This document shows, piece by piece, positions 33,587 through 42,288 of a stretch of DNA of 64,000 bases. Source of the DNA: Flagellimonas oceanensis (GTDB taxonomy: Bacteria; Bacteroidota; Bacteroidia; Flavobacteriales; Flavobacteriaceae); assembly GCF_003992595.1 (NCBI RefSeq), contig NZ_RZNA01000022.1, positions 1 to 64,000 on the forward strand, given 5' to 3'. The notes under the pieces are model-generated. The model made no database searches. It was not told where the DNA came from and saw only the letters and a program-made list of their open reading frames with translations. The stretch's first letter is position 1; each line of letters starts with the position of its first letter. Both the position numbers and the translations under genes were made by a program.

Positions 33587-35849
33587 ATCGCAACGTTTTT
33601 ATCGTCAATATAGCATCATTTAGCACAAAAGGGGTGGGGATACTGTTTTTTGGTCGTTCCGGAATACTGAAATCGGGATGGGTCAAGAGGTCGTTCGAAG
33701 CCTCGTACAATGTCAGTTCCAGAACAGCGTCTTTTGGGAATTCCAATTGCAGTTCCGTGAAATCATTATTGGAGATGTAGTGTGTTACCAACTTACTGCT
33801 TCGGTTCTCCAAAAAATGGGAAGACAATTCGATGCGATTCACTTTGGCCTTGCTGAATTCAACGGGATTTGCGAATACCTCAAGACGGTTTACGTTCCTT
33901 TTGGGCGTAATGCAAAGTTCAATAACCCTGTTCGCACCGATGATGGTGTCCATAACGGTATCAACGTAAGGCATGGGTATGTCTTTTTTGGGTGCATCGG
34001 CCACACGGCTCAAATTCGTACGGTATTTACTGGAAATCGTCTTCGCTTCGGGCTTTTTACCATTATCCCCTAAAAACTGACCGTTCCAACTGATGAGTTC
34101 ATGGTCATAAGTGGCCCATTGGGAGGAGTTTTCGTCGGCATTGTATACATACAGCAGACTGCTTGGTTTTGGTCTTTCCTCATTGAAATCGGATTGGATA
34201 TGACTTGAGATTCCGAAAGCGAAGAAGAGGAACAAAAACAGATATGCCAATCTGCCCTTGCTTTTCAATTGACCGAAAAATGGAAGGACCAAGAAAAACA
34301 ACAAAGTTGTAAATATTGTGGCGGCCACCATCATTTTTAACCCAAGGCCCACAGGAAACATTTTGATGAACGGGGAATAGATCAATACGGCGGGCAATGC
34401 CAAAAACACCATCAAAAATGGATTTGGTTTCTTTTGGCTGATGGTAACTAAAAGCCCCGCCAACAAACCGAATAGGGGAACTATGAAAAAGCTGGCTCCT
34501 TTTAGATACTGCGCCACCAATCCGCAAATGATCAGCCAAATAAAAATGGGGGCCACCAATAGATTGGGGGTGCTGGTTTTCCTAAATTTATGATAGGTGT
34601 AAAAACAGATGAACAGGGAAAACATTACATATACCACAATATATGTGTGACCATTGTAGGTAAACCCATGCAGCATATCCTTAAAGCTCGGATACCACCA
34701 AGTGATGATGGTCCAACAAAAATAACCGGCCAGCCCGTTAATGATCAGAGTAAGCAAAACAGGTACAAACCCCTTGAAAATATCCTTTACATTGAGCTTC
34801 CCTTTTTTGAACCCTGTAAACAGCAAGAGCATAAATGCCAGAACTGCAAGGCCGAACATGGGCCATATCCATTCAAAAGGGTAGGAGATAAGTTTAAAGA
34901 AGGGCATATTGAAATACACAAGGTCGTCCAAACTTTTTAGGTTGTCCAAATCAGCATCACTGAAATAGGAAAGCAACGGCATTAAATAGCTGCCTTGGTG
35001 AGCCAAGGTGTTTCGGTCCAATCTTTCATAATTGTCCAAAGCTGTGTGATAATCAAAATGATCATCGATAAAGGCAAAGTTGAAGCCTTCGATGTCACCA
35101 TCTTCCCTAAAAACGGTCAGATCTGTATCGTTCGGGAGCATTTTGTAGATACTGTACATTAGGGAATTGGCCACGGGATATTTTGGATTGGCCTTTGTGA
35201 ACTCCTTGATCAATGTGCCATTGCCCCGATTGGTTTCAATTAGCATGTAACTAGGGCCCCCGCTTCCCCGTGCTTCAAAATTAAGGGCAAGCCCCACATC
35301 TTTTGCCCACGGATGCTTGTTCACAAAAAGGTCGGCTCCGTTGAGGCCGAGTTCCTCGGCATCGGTAATGAGAATGATAATGTCATTTTTGGGTGTTCTG
35401 TTCTCGCTCAAGAATGCACGAACACCTTCCAGAATTGTGGCAACACCGCTTCCTGCATCGCTGGCCCCGTAGGAAGAGTGTGGATTGCTATCGTAATGTG
35501 AAAGTAAAAGGAGGGCTTTACCTTTCCCACTTCCCTGGATCCTGGCCAAAATATTGGTCGCCTTGCTCAGATTGCCCCAGTCACCGGCGGTATATCCTTC
35601 TTGGATAGTGGTTTCCAATCCCATGGTGTTCAGTTCCGAGATGATATAGTCCTTGGTCCTTTTATGGCCTGGAAAACCTACGGCATGGGGCTCTTTGGAC
35701 AATTGTTTTACATGCTCCAATGCCCTGTCGGTGGAAAAGTCTTCCAGCGCAATATCCTCATTGGTTTTGTAGGAAGGCATTAGGGATTCAAAACTCCAAT
35801 ATGCAGCAAAAAACAGCAGAATCAGGGCAAGGGTTCGGGAAAATTTCAT
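33579..35849 (-). CDS. Membrane-bound M28 family metallopeptidase
   Basis: A 756-aa protein: one N-terminal membrane anchor (7-20), an M28 peptidase domain (about 40-310) and about eight further transmembrane helices (about 330-570) before a C-terminal beta-rich domain. Expected zinc ligands are present: His118 (LLSHYDS), Asp131 (SDAGSG), Glu165/Glu166 (DAEELGL), Glu192 (NFEARGSGG) and His268 (DYHTALDN). The architecture matches endoplasmic-reticulum-type/vacuolar M28 aminopeptidases (Pff1-like) that are common in Bacteroidetes. The catalytic domain probably faces the periplasm. The gene overlaps the SDR-like gene by 8 bp. Confidence 0.9.
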   Translation of the reverse strand: MKFSRTLALILLFFAAYWSFESLMPSYKTNEDIALEDFSTDRALEHVKQLSKEPHAVGFPGHKRTKDYIISELNTMGLETTIQEGYTAGDWGNLSKATNILARIQGSGKGKALLLLSHYDSNPHSSYGASDAGSGVATILEGVRAFLSENRTPKNDIIILITDAEELGLNGADLFVNKHPWAKDVGLALNFEARGSGGPSYMLIETNRGNGTLIKEFTKANPKYPVANSLMYSIYKMLPNDTDLTVFREDGDIEGFNFAFIDDHFDYHTALDNYERLDRNTLAHQGSYLMPLLSYFSDADLDNLKSLDDLVYFNMPFFKLISYPFEWIWPMFGLAVLAFMLLLFTGFKKGKLNVKDIFKGFVPVLLTLIINGLAGYFCWTIITWWYPSFKDMLHGFTYNGHTYIVVYVMFSLFICFYTYHKFRKTSTPNLLVAPIFIWLIICGLVAQYLKGASFFIVPLFGLLAGLLVTISQKKPNPFLMVFLALPAVLIYSPFIKMFPVGLGLKMMVAATIFTTLLFFLVLPFFGQLKSKGRLAYLFLFLFFAFGISSHIQSDFNEERPKPSSLLYVYNADENSSQWATYDHELISWNGQFLGDNGKKPEAKTISSKYRTNLSRVADAPKKDIPMPYVDTVMDTIIGANRVIELCITPKRNVNRLEVFANPVEFSKAKVNRIELSSHFLENRSSKLVTHYISNNDFTELQLEFPKDAVLELTLYEASNDLLTHPDFSIPERPKNSIPTPFVLNDAILTIKTLRFE

Positions 35850-35971
35850 GGTGTAGCATTGTTGAATCTTAAATGTATGAAATTATGAAAGGTTCTCATA
35901 TTATGATAGTTAAAATTAGGTTATTCGCTAAAAAAGTCTATATTTATTATTCAACTTTAAAATCTAACCTT

Positions 35972-36442
35972 ATGGCAATCAAAAGTTTTCAAGGCGTACG
36001 ATGCAAAGAGGAGGCTAAGAAGAAATACAATGCCCCGATTTTGGTGGAGGATTACATGACCAAAAAATTGATCACCTTTTCTCCAGACCAATCCATTTTG
36101 GAAGTGATGGAGACTTTTGCCAAGCACCATATCTCTGGTGGGCCCGTTGTGGATAACAGTGGTTTTTTGGTGGGAATCATCTCGGAGGCGGATTGTATGA
36201 AGCAAATTTCGGAAAGTAGATATTTCAACCAACCTATTTTGGACAAAGAGGTGGAGCGGTTCATGACCAAAAATGTGGAGACGATTCCGCACGATATGTC
36301 CATTTTTGATGCAGCAGGTGTTTTTGACAGACACAATAGGCGTAGGTTGCCCGTAATGAAGAACGATATTTTGGTCGGTCAGATCAGTCGAAAGGATATT
36401 GTTGTGGCTGCACTGAAACTGAACGCGCAAAGCTGGAAATAA
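35972..36442 (+). CDS. CBS-domain protein
   Basis: A 156-aa cytosolic protein of two CBS domains: VEDYMTKKLITFSPDQSILE with HHISGGPVVDNSGFLVGIIS, and VERFMTKNVETIPHDMSIFD with NRRRLPVMKNDILVGQISRK. CBS pairs bind adenine nucleotides and act as energy sensors; no partner domain is fused. ATG at 35972 (MAIKSFQGVRCKEEAKKKY) is the conserved flavobacterial N-terminus; an in-frame ATG at 35873 would add 33 unlikely residues. Divergent from the M28 peptidase gene and convergent with the zinc-finger gene one base away. Confidence 0.88.
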   Translation: MAIKSFQGVRCKEEAKKKYNAPILVEDYMTKKLITFSPDQSILEVMETFAKHHISGGPVVDNSGFLVGIISEADCMKQISESRYFNQPILDKEVERFMTKNVETIPHDMSIFDAAGVFDRHNRRRLPVMKNDILVGQISRKDIVVAALKLNAQSWK

Positions 36443-36443
36443 G

Positions 36444-36797
36444 CTATTCTCTTTTCACGATCATAAAATAGTCGTTGTCGAGCGGTAAATAGCCAAGATC
36501 GTAAACGAAAAAGTAGGTGCTGCCCTTTTTGGTGGTGTAAAGGTTAGTGATGTACTCAAAATCAAAACCTTTGTCCAGCAACTGCATTTTCGTGGTCTTT
36601 GTTTTACCGTCCCTTAGCGGAAAGCTGTCGAGTATCCTGTAGTTCTTGCGAAGCTTGTTGTTGATATTGCGCACCAAGTTTTTGCTGTCCCGGTTCAACA
36701 GATTGTTGTAGGCGTTCCTACAATGATCGGAACAGTACTTTTGATCGATACGGCCCAGTAGCTTTTCACCGCATACCAAGCATTTTCTTTCAGGCAT
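36444..36797 (-). CDS. Small zinc-finger protein of unknown function
   Basis: A 117-aa protein. The N-terminus has two metal-binding pairs: Cys-x2-Cys in RKCLVCGEKL and Cys-x3-Cys in QKYCSDHCRNAYN, typical of a treble-clef or zinc-ribbon fold. Residues 40-117 form a conserved flavobacterial domain (NLVRNINNKLRKNYRILDSF, KGSTYFFVYDLGYLPLDND). It is last in the SIMPL-DUF6265-pentapeptide operon, 9 bp after the pentapeptide gene. Function is unknown; nucleic-acid binding is a guess. Confidence 0.82.
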   Translation of the reverse strand: MPERKCLVCGEKLLGRIDQKYCSDHCRNAYNNLLNRDSKNLVRNINNKLRKNYRILDSFPLRDGKTKTTKMQLLDKGFDFEYITNLYTTKKGSTYFFVYDLGYLPLDNDYFMIVKRE

Positions 36798-36806
36798 AGG
36801 ATAGGA

Positions 36807-37379
36807 TTAGGTAACCACAATATCATACTTTTTTAGCAAACCGATCAATCCATCTTTGCTGAAACGGGTTTTCTTTACTTGGTTGATGGATGGGTCTATA
36901 TTGAAATGTATAGCAGAAGAAAAATCAGCTTGTTCCAAATTGGTATTGTCGAAAATGGCGTTTTCAAAATCACAGTTCGGGAACTTGGATTGTTTTAAAT
37001 CCGCCTCGGAAAAGTCTGTTTGATGGAACTTGCAACCTTCAAAATCAGTGCGGGGCAAATCCATGCCATGGAAAGATGCCACGGAAAGATTGCATTCCAT
37101 GAAATGGAGCGACAACAAAAGGTGGTTGCAGGTTTCAAACTGGACCCCCACCATTTTACAATTGTTGAAAGTCACATCATTGAAAGTGGTATGGGCTATA
37201 TTGGCGTTGGTAAGGTCGCAACCTTCAAAAGTACATTCCACAAAATTTTGGTTGTCCAAAAAGCTCTCGGAGAACAAACAGTCCAGAAAATGGCAATTTT
37301 CGTAATTGCCCTTGGGCAGTGGATTTTGAGTATAATCCTTTTTTATGAATTCTTTGTTTTCCCAAAACGATGTGGACAT
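36807..37379 (-). CDS. Pentapeptide-repeat protein (Qnr/MfpA-like fold)
   Basis: A 190-aa protein built of pentapeptide repeats of the A(D/N)LXX kind: CHFLDCLFSE, CTFEGCDLTNANIAH, TDFEGCKFHQTDFSEADLKQ and FPNCDFENAIFDNTNLEQAD. It ends in a helix (KDGLIGLLKKYDI) like the one that dimerises Qnr and MfpA proteins. These right-handed quadrilateral helices mimic DNA and can protect gyrase. Whether this protein binds gyrase cannot be told from sequence; many family members have no known target. It is third in the operon, 21 bp after the DUF6265 gene. Confidence 0.85.
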   Translation of the reverse strand: MSTSFWENKEFIKKDYTQNPLPKGNYENCHFLDCLFSESFLDNQNFVECTFEGCDLTNANIAHTTFNDVTFNNCKMVGVQFETCNHLLLSLHFMECNLSVASFHGMDLPRTDFEGCKFHQTDFSEADLKQSKFPNCDFENAIFDNTNLEQADFSSAIHFNIDPSINQVKKTRFSKDGLIGLLKKYDIVVT

Positions 37380-37400
37380 TGCTCCTCGGTTGAATGATTC

Positions 37401-37892
37401 TTATTTGGCTTTTGTATAGGCAAATAGAACTTCATCCGTCTTGCCCTCATCTTCGATTAGGACCCAAATATTCATTTGGTCGTCACTTATTTTTTCCATC
37501 GTGAGTCCTTCAAAATACACCTTGTTCGGCTCCAATTTTACCAGTTTGAAATCTATGGTCTCGTTTTTTTCCTCCCAGCCTCTCATATTGCCATCAAAAT
37601 GCTTGAGTTGGAGAATGAGGGATTCATCCAATTGCTGAATGTGTCCCGATTCGTAGAAGGATACTTTGTCATCATTGACCATTCGAAAGACGAACATCAT
37701 GGAATTGCCCAAAGGCGCACTCCAGATTTCTTCGGCAATGCCACCGAAGGCCTCTCCGGTCCAGTGGCCCTCTATCCAAGAAACCTCTTCCAAATTTGCC
37801 TTTGGGGATGATTGGCCTTCCGCCAGTTGCAGGGTTTCTTGCGCGGAAACAAGTCCTGCGCTGAACATTAAAATAAGTGCGATCGATTTCAT
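37401..37892 (-). CDS. DUF6265 family secreted protein
   Basis: A 163-aa protein. ATG at 37892 gives the signal peptide MKSIALILMFSAGLVSAQ; a longer start at 37931 would touch the SIMPL stop. The mature domain begins with the family block VSWIEGHWTGEAFGGIAEEI and WSAPLGNSMMFVFRMV, followed by beta strands typical of a lipocalin-like barrel. I recognise this as DUF6265; activity is unknown. Second gene of a four-gene operon. Confidence 0.8.
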   Translation of the reverse strand: MKSIALILMFSAGLVSAQETLQLAEGQSSPKANLEEVSWIEGHWTGEAFGGIAEEIWSAPLGNSMMFVFRMVNDDKVSFYESGHIQQLDESLILQLKHFDGNMRGWEEKNETIDFKLVKLEPNKVYFEGLTMEKISDDQMNIWVLIEDEGKTDEVLFAYTKAK

Positions 37893-37930
37893 AATTGGTT
37901 TTGTTTGATTGATGATTGAAAGCCTTGCCA

Positions 37931-38629
37931 TTAATTGGACAAGGCGAATTTTACGTTCACAGAGGTTTCTACCTTTATTTTTTCAAAGTCGATATCCAAG
38001 GGTTGTGCTTGGCCCATATCTGCGGAAACAGCTTTCATTTCCATTCTAGGGGCTTGATTGTATCTTGGGTAATACTGGGAATTGTCGGCAATATGGATGG
38101 CCATGCCCACTTTTTGTCCCAGTGGCTTTGTGAGTGCTTCGGCTTTTTTCATGGCTTTTTCAACTGCCCTTGTTTTAAGTTCCAATTCCAGTTCGTCCAT
38201 TTTGGAGTATTCGGTTTTCTCGATACTGGTGTTGGCGATGTCCAATTGTTCCAGGGCCATCATTACCTCGCCCAATTCTTTACCGGAATAAACGAGAAGG
38301 GAGTACTGTTTGCTTTTGAGCACTTCTTTTTGCCGCAAAAAGTATTTTTTGAAGTTGCTACTGGCATCTTTTATGACCAGTTGCTTCTCTATGTCAATGC
38401 CCAAAGCCTTGAAACGCTGTGCCATTTGATTTTCCTGTTCCTCCACCGAAACGCGGCCCTTGGTGTCCTTTTCTTGAATAATGATGTTCAGGTAAATCTT
38501 ATCAGGAGTGACCATGGTGTCCACTTGTGCTTGGGTTTCCAGATAAGGGGTGTCCAAAAAGTTTTTGGATTGGGCAGAAATTGTCATAGTAAATAAAACT
38601 GTTGCTATAAATAAGATTGCTTTTTTCAT
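37931..38629 (-). CDS. SIMPL domain (DUF541) periplasmic protein
   Basis: A 232-aa protein with signal peptide MKKAILFIATVLFTMTISAQ. The mature domain has the SIMPL pattern: TPDKIYLNIIIQEKD, the central KQYSLLV strand, KTRAVEKAMKKAEALTKPLG and the closing VKFALSN strand. SIMPL/BP26 proteins form large oligomeric barrels in the periplasm and are linked to envelope stress. First gene of the operon with DUF6265, pentapeptide and zinc-finger genes. A promoter with TTTTG (38670-38674) and TACCTTTA (38643-38650) spaced 19 bp lies just upstream. Confidence 0.88.
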   Translation of the reverse strand: MKKAILFIATVLFTMTISAQSKNFLDTPYLETQAQVDTMVTPDKIYLNIIIQEKDTKGRVSVEEQENQMAQRFKALGIDIEKQLVIKDASSNFKKYFLRQKEVLKSKQYSLLVYSGKELGEVMMALEQLDIANTSIEKTEYSKMDELELELKTRAVEKAMKKAEALTKPLGQKVGMAIHIADNSQYYPRYNQAPRMEMKAVSADMGQAQPLDIDFEKIKVETSVNVKFALSN

Positions 38630-38642
38630 GATGTAATTTTAT

Positions 38643-38674
38643 TAAAGGTAAATACTTCCCCGTTACATTCAAAA
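38643..38674 (-). promoter_or_regulatory. Promoter of the SIMPL operon
   Basis: On the minus strand a -33 TTTTG (38670-38674) and a -7 TACCTTTA (38643-38650, one mismatch to TAnnTTTG) are separated by 19 bp. The start codon at 38629 lies 14 bp downstream, so the leader is very short. Confidence 0.5.
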
Positions 38675-38752
38675 CCTGTGCCGCATTGCATTTTATCCCC
38701 GTGTAGAGCAAATTATCTGGGTTAACTCGATTAACTTGAGTACATTGTAGGG

Positions 38753-39889
38753 ATGAAATTTATTTTGGCACCCGATAAATATAAAGGTTCCCTTACAGGA
38801 CGCGAATTTTGTGAAACCGTTGCCCGAGGTATCAAAAAAGTTTTTCCAAATTCGGAAATGATACATAGACCTTTGGCCGATGGTGGTGATGGCACCATTG
38901 ATGTGGTCGCGGATTATCTCAATGCAACGAAGGTTTCCGTGACCGTATACGACCCACTTTTCCGGGAGATTACCACGCAATACCTGCTTTCAAAGGACAA
39001 ACAGACCGCTTTTATAGAAATGTCCGAGGCATCCGGCTATAAGTTGCTGCAAAAGTCCGAAATGAACTGTATCAACACCACTACGTTAGGAACCGGTCAA
39101 ATGATTTTGGATGCCCTTGAAAAAGGCGCAAAGAACATTGTGCTGGGTATTGGAGGCAGTGCCACAAATGATGGAGGCATGGGTATGGCAAAGGCCTTGG
39201 GATATTCGTTCTTGGATGCTAAGGGAGATGAACTGGAACCTATTGGAAAGAACTTGGGCATGGTAAAGGAAATACAAAGCAATCGTGTGACCTCTAAACT
39301 GTCCGAAGCCAAAATCCAAGTGGCCTGTGATGTGAACAACCCTTTTTATGGAGAAAATGGTGCTGCCAAAATCTATGGAGCGCAAAAAGGTGCGTCGGAA
39401 GAAGAAATAGCGTTTTTGGACAAAGGCTTGGAAAGCTTTGCATCAGTGTTGAAATCCACTTTTGATGTTGATGTGCAGGACATCGATGGGGCAGGAGCTG
39501 CAGGTGGAGTAGGTGGGGGTGCTGTGGTTTTTTTGAATGCTGAACTGGCTTCTGGTGTTGATTTGGTAATGGAATTGGCCAATTTTGATGAGGTGTTGGA
39601 AGGCGCTGATTGGGTGATTACGGGAGAAGGACAGCTGGATGGTCAGACTTTTTCGGGAAAAACCATCAATGGGGTAGTGCAATCCGCGAAAAAACATCAT
39701 GTTCCCATTGCGGCATTCTGTGGTTCCATAGATGTATCCATCGAAGAAATGAAACGGATGGGATTGGATTATGCGGTTTCCATTCTGAATCAAATTGGGA
39801 GCTTGGACGATGCCAAAGCTAAGACGGTAGGGAACCTTGAGTTGGCCAGTTATAATTTTGCGAACTTATTGAAGCTGAGCAAGGGCTAG
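38753..39889 (+). CDS. Glycerate kinase (GarK/GlxK family)
   Basis: A 378-aa enzyme phosphorylating D-glycerate with ATP. Family landmarks: ILAPDKYKGSLTGREFCETV at the N-terminus, RPLADGGDGTIDVV, LGIGGSATNDGGMGMAKALG, GAGAAGGVGGGAVVFLNAEL and VITGEGQLDGQTFSGKTING. Length is normal for the family. It is monocistronic. Its stop codon shares the tetramer CTAG (39886-39889) with the stop codon of the convergent GNAT gene. Confidence 0.93.
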   Translation: MKFILAPDKYKGSLTGREFCETVARGIKKVFPNSEMIHRPLADGGDGTIDVVADYLNATKVSVTVYDPLFREITTQYLLSKDKQTAFIEMSEASGYKLLQKSEMNCINTTTLGTGQMILDALEKGAKNIVLGIGGSATNDGGMGMAKALGYSFLDAKGDELEPIGKNLGMVKEIQSNRVTSKLSEAKIQVACDVNNPFYGENGAAKIYGAQKGASEEEIAFLDKGLESFASVLKSTFDVDVQDIDGAGAAGGVGGGAVVFLNAELASGVDLVMELANFDEVLEGADWVITGEGQLDGQTFSGKTINGVVQSAKKHHVPIAAFCGSIDVSIEEMKRMGLDYAVSILNQIGSLDDAKAKTVGNLELASYNFANLLKLSKG

Positions 39890-40488
39890 CCCAAATAGCT
39901 TTTGCCCATTTTAAATTCCAAAGACTTTTTTACGGTGTTCCATTCGCTGTCCAGAATGGAGAATACCACGGTGTCCCTTAGGTTTCCCGACTCATCAATT
40001 CGATGGTTTCTTAAAATACCGTCTTGTTTGGCCCCCAACCGGAGAATGGCATTTCTGGAGGGATGGTTGTGAAAGTGGGTACGGAACTCCACAGCTATGC
40101 AGTTGAGGTTTTCAAAAGCATACTTTAGCAAAAGGTACTTGCACTCCGTATTTATTCCTGTTCGCTGTACTTTTTTGGCATACCAGGTGGCGCCGATCTC
40201 CACACGTTTGTTTTTTGCGTCCACATTCAAAAAGCGGGTGCTTCCCACAATGGTGTTGGTTTTTTTGTTGATGATGGCAAAGGGCAATGCATTTCCAGAT
40301 GCCTGCTGGGACAGGGCTGTGTCCAAATAGGAATCTATGGTTTTTGGGGAGGGCACGGAGGTGTACCACAGTTCCCAAAGCTTACCGTCCGATGCGGCAA
40401 ACGCCAAGTCCACTTTTTGCGATTTCTGCAGGGGGACGAGCTTTACCAATTCGCCTTCCAATTGTATGGGACGTAACCAAGAATCCAT
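39886..40488 (-). CDS. GNAT-family N-acetyltransferase (RimJ/RimL-like)
   Basis: A 200-aa protein. It opens WLRPIQLEGELVKLVPLQ, has the strand pair AIINKKTNTIVGSTRFLN, a region VEIGATWYAKKVQRTGINTE (acetyl-CoA loop) and ends HNHPSRNAILRLGAKQDGIL followed by RDTVVFSIL. This is the Acetyltransf_3/RimJ pattern. The acceptor substrate is unknown. It is separated from the upstream minus-strand gene by a strong terminator at 40544-40566. Confidence 0.88.
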   Translation of the reverse strand: MDSWLRPIQLEGELVKLVPLQKSQKVDLAFAASDGKLWELWYTSVPSPKTIDSYLDTALSQQASGNALPFAIINKKTNTIVGSTRFLNVDAKNKRVEIGATWYAKKVQRTGINTECKYLLLKYAFENLNCIAVEFRTHFHNHPSRNAILRLGAKQDGILRNHRIDESGNLRDTVVFSILDSEWNTVKKSLEFKMGKSYLG

Positions 40489-40543
40489 AGGTTGAATTTA
40501 AAGTTCAAATATAAGTTTTAATCCTTCGATTCAAACAAAGAAA

Positions 40544-40566
40544 AAGCCAGGGAAAATCCCTGGCTT
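40544..40566 (-). terminator. Intrinsic terminator after the gene at 40597
   Basis: Perfect 10-bp stem AAGCCAGGGA / TCCCTGGCTT with a 3-base loop. On the minus strand it is followed by a T-rich run (complement of AAAGAAA at 40537-40543). It lies 31 bp after the stop at 40597. Confidence 0.88.
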
Positions 40567-40596
40567 CTCATCAATCAAAAAACGAAATTATATCAA

Positions 40597-41067
40597 CTAT
40601 TTCGATTCAAATTCCTCGATAATAAAGAAGTTCTTATTCTTCTTGTTCACGAGATAGTTGTTCTCCAGCACATTGTAGTGCATGGATTTATCATCAACAT
40701 TGATGTCAAATCCGTTATCGGTCTGTACAACTTCAAAGTCATTGTTTTCGGTACCTTTATATTTAAGTACCATGTAGTCATCATAGTTTGCGTCGGAATC
40801 ACTGTCAATGGCTACCAACTTCGTTACAAAAGGCGAGGAGAGTTTTCTGTCTTGATTGACCATTCCTCTATCCTTTTGGTCCAACGCCATTCCGTATTTT
40901 CTGCGTTCCATAACTTTTACGCTGTACTCTTTTTCCACTCCGTTCTCGGATACGGTAAAGGTCTTCATCTGTGTAGTGGCCTTCATGACCCCGGAGTTTT
41001 CAGTTTGCCCATAACCGGCAAAGGCTGTTAAAGTTGCGAATGATAGTATTGTGAATAGCTTTTTCAT
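40597..41067 (-). CDS. Secreted protein of unknown function
   Basis: A 156-aa protein with signal peptide MKKLFTILSFATLTAFAGYG. The mature part is a single small beta-rich domain: MKTFTVSENGVEKEYSVKVM, SDSDANYDDYMVLKYKGTEN, and the C-terminal KNKNFFIIEEFESK. I recognise no named family. The gene stands alone, with its own terminator downstream and the dps-like gene 53 bp upstream on the same strand. Confidence 0.8.
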   Translation of the reverse strand: MKKLFTILSFATLTAFAGYGQTENSGVMKATTQMKTFTVSENGVEKEYSVKVMERRKYGMALDQKDRGMVNQDRKLSSPFVTKLVAIDSDSDANYDDYMVLKYKGTENNDFEVVQTDNGFDINVDDKSMHYNVLENNYLVNKKNKNFFIIEEFESK

Positions 41068-41120
41068 AGTCTTATTTTTAATGGTTAATACATCAGTTTT
41101 CTGGATGGATTGCTTGATTC

Positions 41121-41615
41121 TTACTTTAAGTAAGAAGTAAACATCCAGTGTCTTTTCTCCAACTCGGTCATGAATTCGGTCAGCATGTTTTCTGTGACAA
41201 CGTCACCGGTTTCGAGGGATGCATTTACGGCATCCAACATGTTATTGTGCAAGATTTCGTAATCGTGCAATACTTCTCGAACCATTTCCAGAGCGGAGAG
41301 ATTTTTATCTTTCTCTTCAATTTTGGAGAGTTCCATGGTTTTTTTCAGGGTAAAATTGTTTTTTACACCAAAAACACGAATACGTTCTGCTACGATATCG
41401 ATGTTTTCTTTTACCATGTTATATTCATTTTCAAACTCCTCGTGAAGTTCAAAAAAGTCTGGTCCTTCAATGTTCCAGTGAAAATTTCTTAGTTTATTGT
41501 AGAATACTTGATAATTGGCCAACAATGTGTTCAAACTGACCACGATCTCGGCGGTTTCCAAGTAAGTGAATCCCAATTTTTTGAATGTTTTATCTTTTGC
41601 TTTAATAGCTTCCAT
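41121..41615 (-). CDS. dps: Dps family ferritin-like DNA-protecting protein
   Basis: A 164-aa protein. The ferroxidase-site helix reads LRNFHWNIEGPDFFELHEEF, with the conserved His, Asp and Glu of the inter-subunit site, followed by YNMVKENIDIVAERIRVFG. C-terminal helix TEFMTELEKRHWMFTSYLK. Dps forms 12-mers that oxidise and store iron and protect DNA from peroxide. The short Lys-rich N-terminus (MEAIKAKDKTFKKLG) may bind DNA. Monocistronic; the following gene starts 53 bp downstream. Confidence 0.93.
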   Translation of the reverse strand: MEAIKAKDKTFKKLGFTYLETAEIVVSLNTLLANYQVFYNKLRNFHWNIEGPDFFELHEEFENEYNMVKENIDIVAERIRVFGVKNNFTLKKTMELSKIEEKDKNLSALEMVREVLHDYEILHNNMLDAVNASLETGDVVTENMLTEFMTELEKRHWMFTSYLK

Positions 41616-41846
41616 ATAATAGATTTTTTGATTTGTTCACTGTAAATGTACAAGTCACTGCCCAAGAGGCTTGATGGTAATGATGTAATTTTTGATGCAA
41701 TAGATTTTTGAGCTACCTAAAAGGGTTAATCGACCTTATTTATGCCCGTATAGCCATGATTTTTGTAGAAATCATCATCATAAAACACATATATAAGATA
41801 TGTGTATATTGTTTGAAATCAAGTGTTTAACGTAATTTAACGCTAA

Positions 41847-42089
41847 TTATGATTTGTTTTGGTTTGATGAATCACTATCGTCTCGAATGATGAATCCTTG
41901 GCAGAGCGCATCATAAACTTCAGATGAGATATCTGTCAAATATTCCTTCTCTTGACCAAATACCTTTTGGGGATCTCCGTGGGCAAGGTCTTGTTCCTGA
42001 ATATATACAGTTTCGGCTATGTCGTACATTTTTTTACAGAAACTGAATCTTTTGATGACTTGATACTTATATATGGTTCTGATATGCAT
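41847..42089 (-). CDS. Possible small protein, 80 aa
   Basis: An open frame MHIRTIYKYQVIKRFSFCKK ... with an acidic, soluble-looking second half (YIQEQDLAHGDPQKVFGQEK, LTDISSEVYDALCQGFIIRD). A start at Met21 (MYDIAETV) is also possible. No family is recognised and no exact TAnnTTTG lies upstream. It is the only plausible gene in the 673-bp interval between dps and ssb; the remaining intergenic sequence is AT-rich and otherwise featureless. Confidence 0.45.
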   Translation of the reverse strand: MHIRTIYKYQVIKRFSFCKKMYDIAETVYIQEQDLAHGDPQKVFGQEKEYLTDISSEVYDALCQGFIIRDDSDSSNQNKS

Positions 42090-42224
42090 TAGGTCGACGG
42101 TTTTGGGTTATCCAATGGGACACAGGATTATCTTATAAGTCACTTTTAAGTAGTTGTAATTGATTACATACGTTTACAAACGAAAGCAAATGATTGCAAA
42201 CCGAATATGGTTTTTGGGAGCCTC

Positions 42225-42232
42225 TAAGTTTG
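42225..42232 (+). promoter_or_regulatory. -7 element TAAGTTTG for ssb
   Basis: Exact TAnnTTTG, 57 bp upstream of the ssb ATG at 42289. It lies inside a longer in-frame extension (from 42160), which argues that the extension is not translated. Confidence 0.5.
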
Positions 42233-42288
42233 CCCTGTCGGACAATGAGAGTTCGATAGTTGAATGTTTAAACTTAAATCTTACTATT

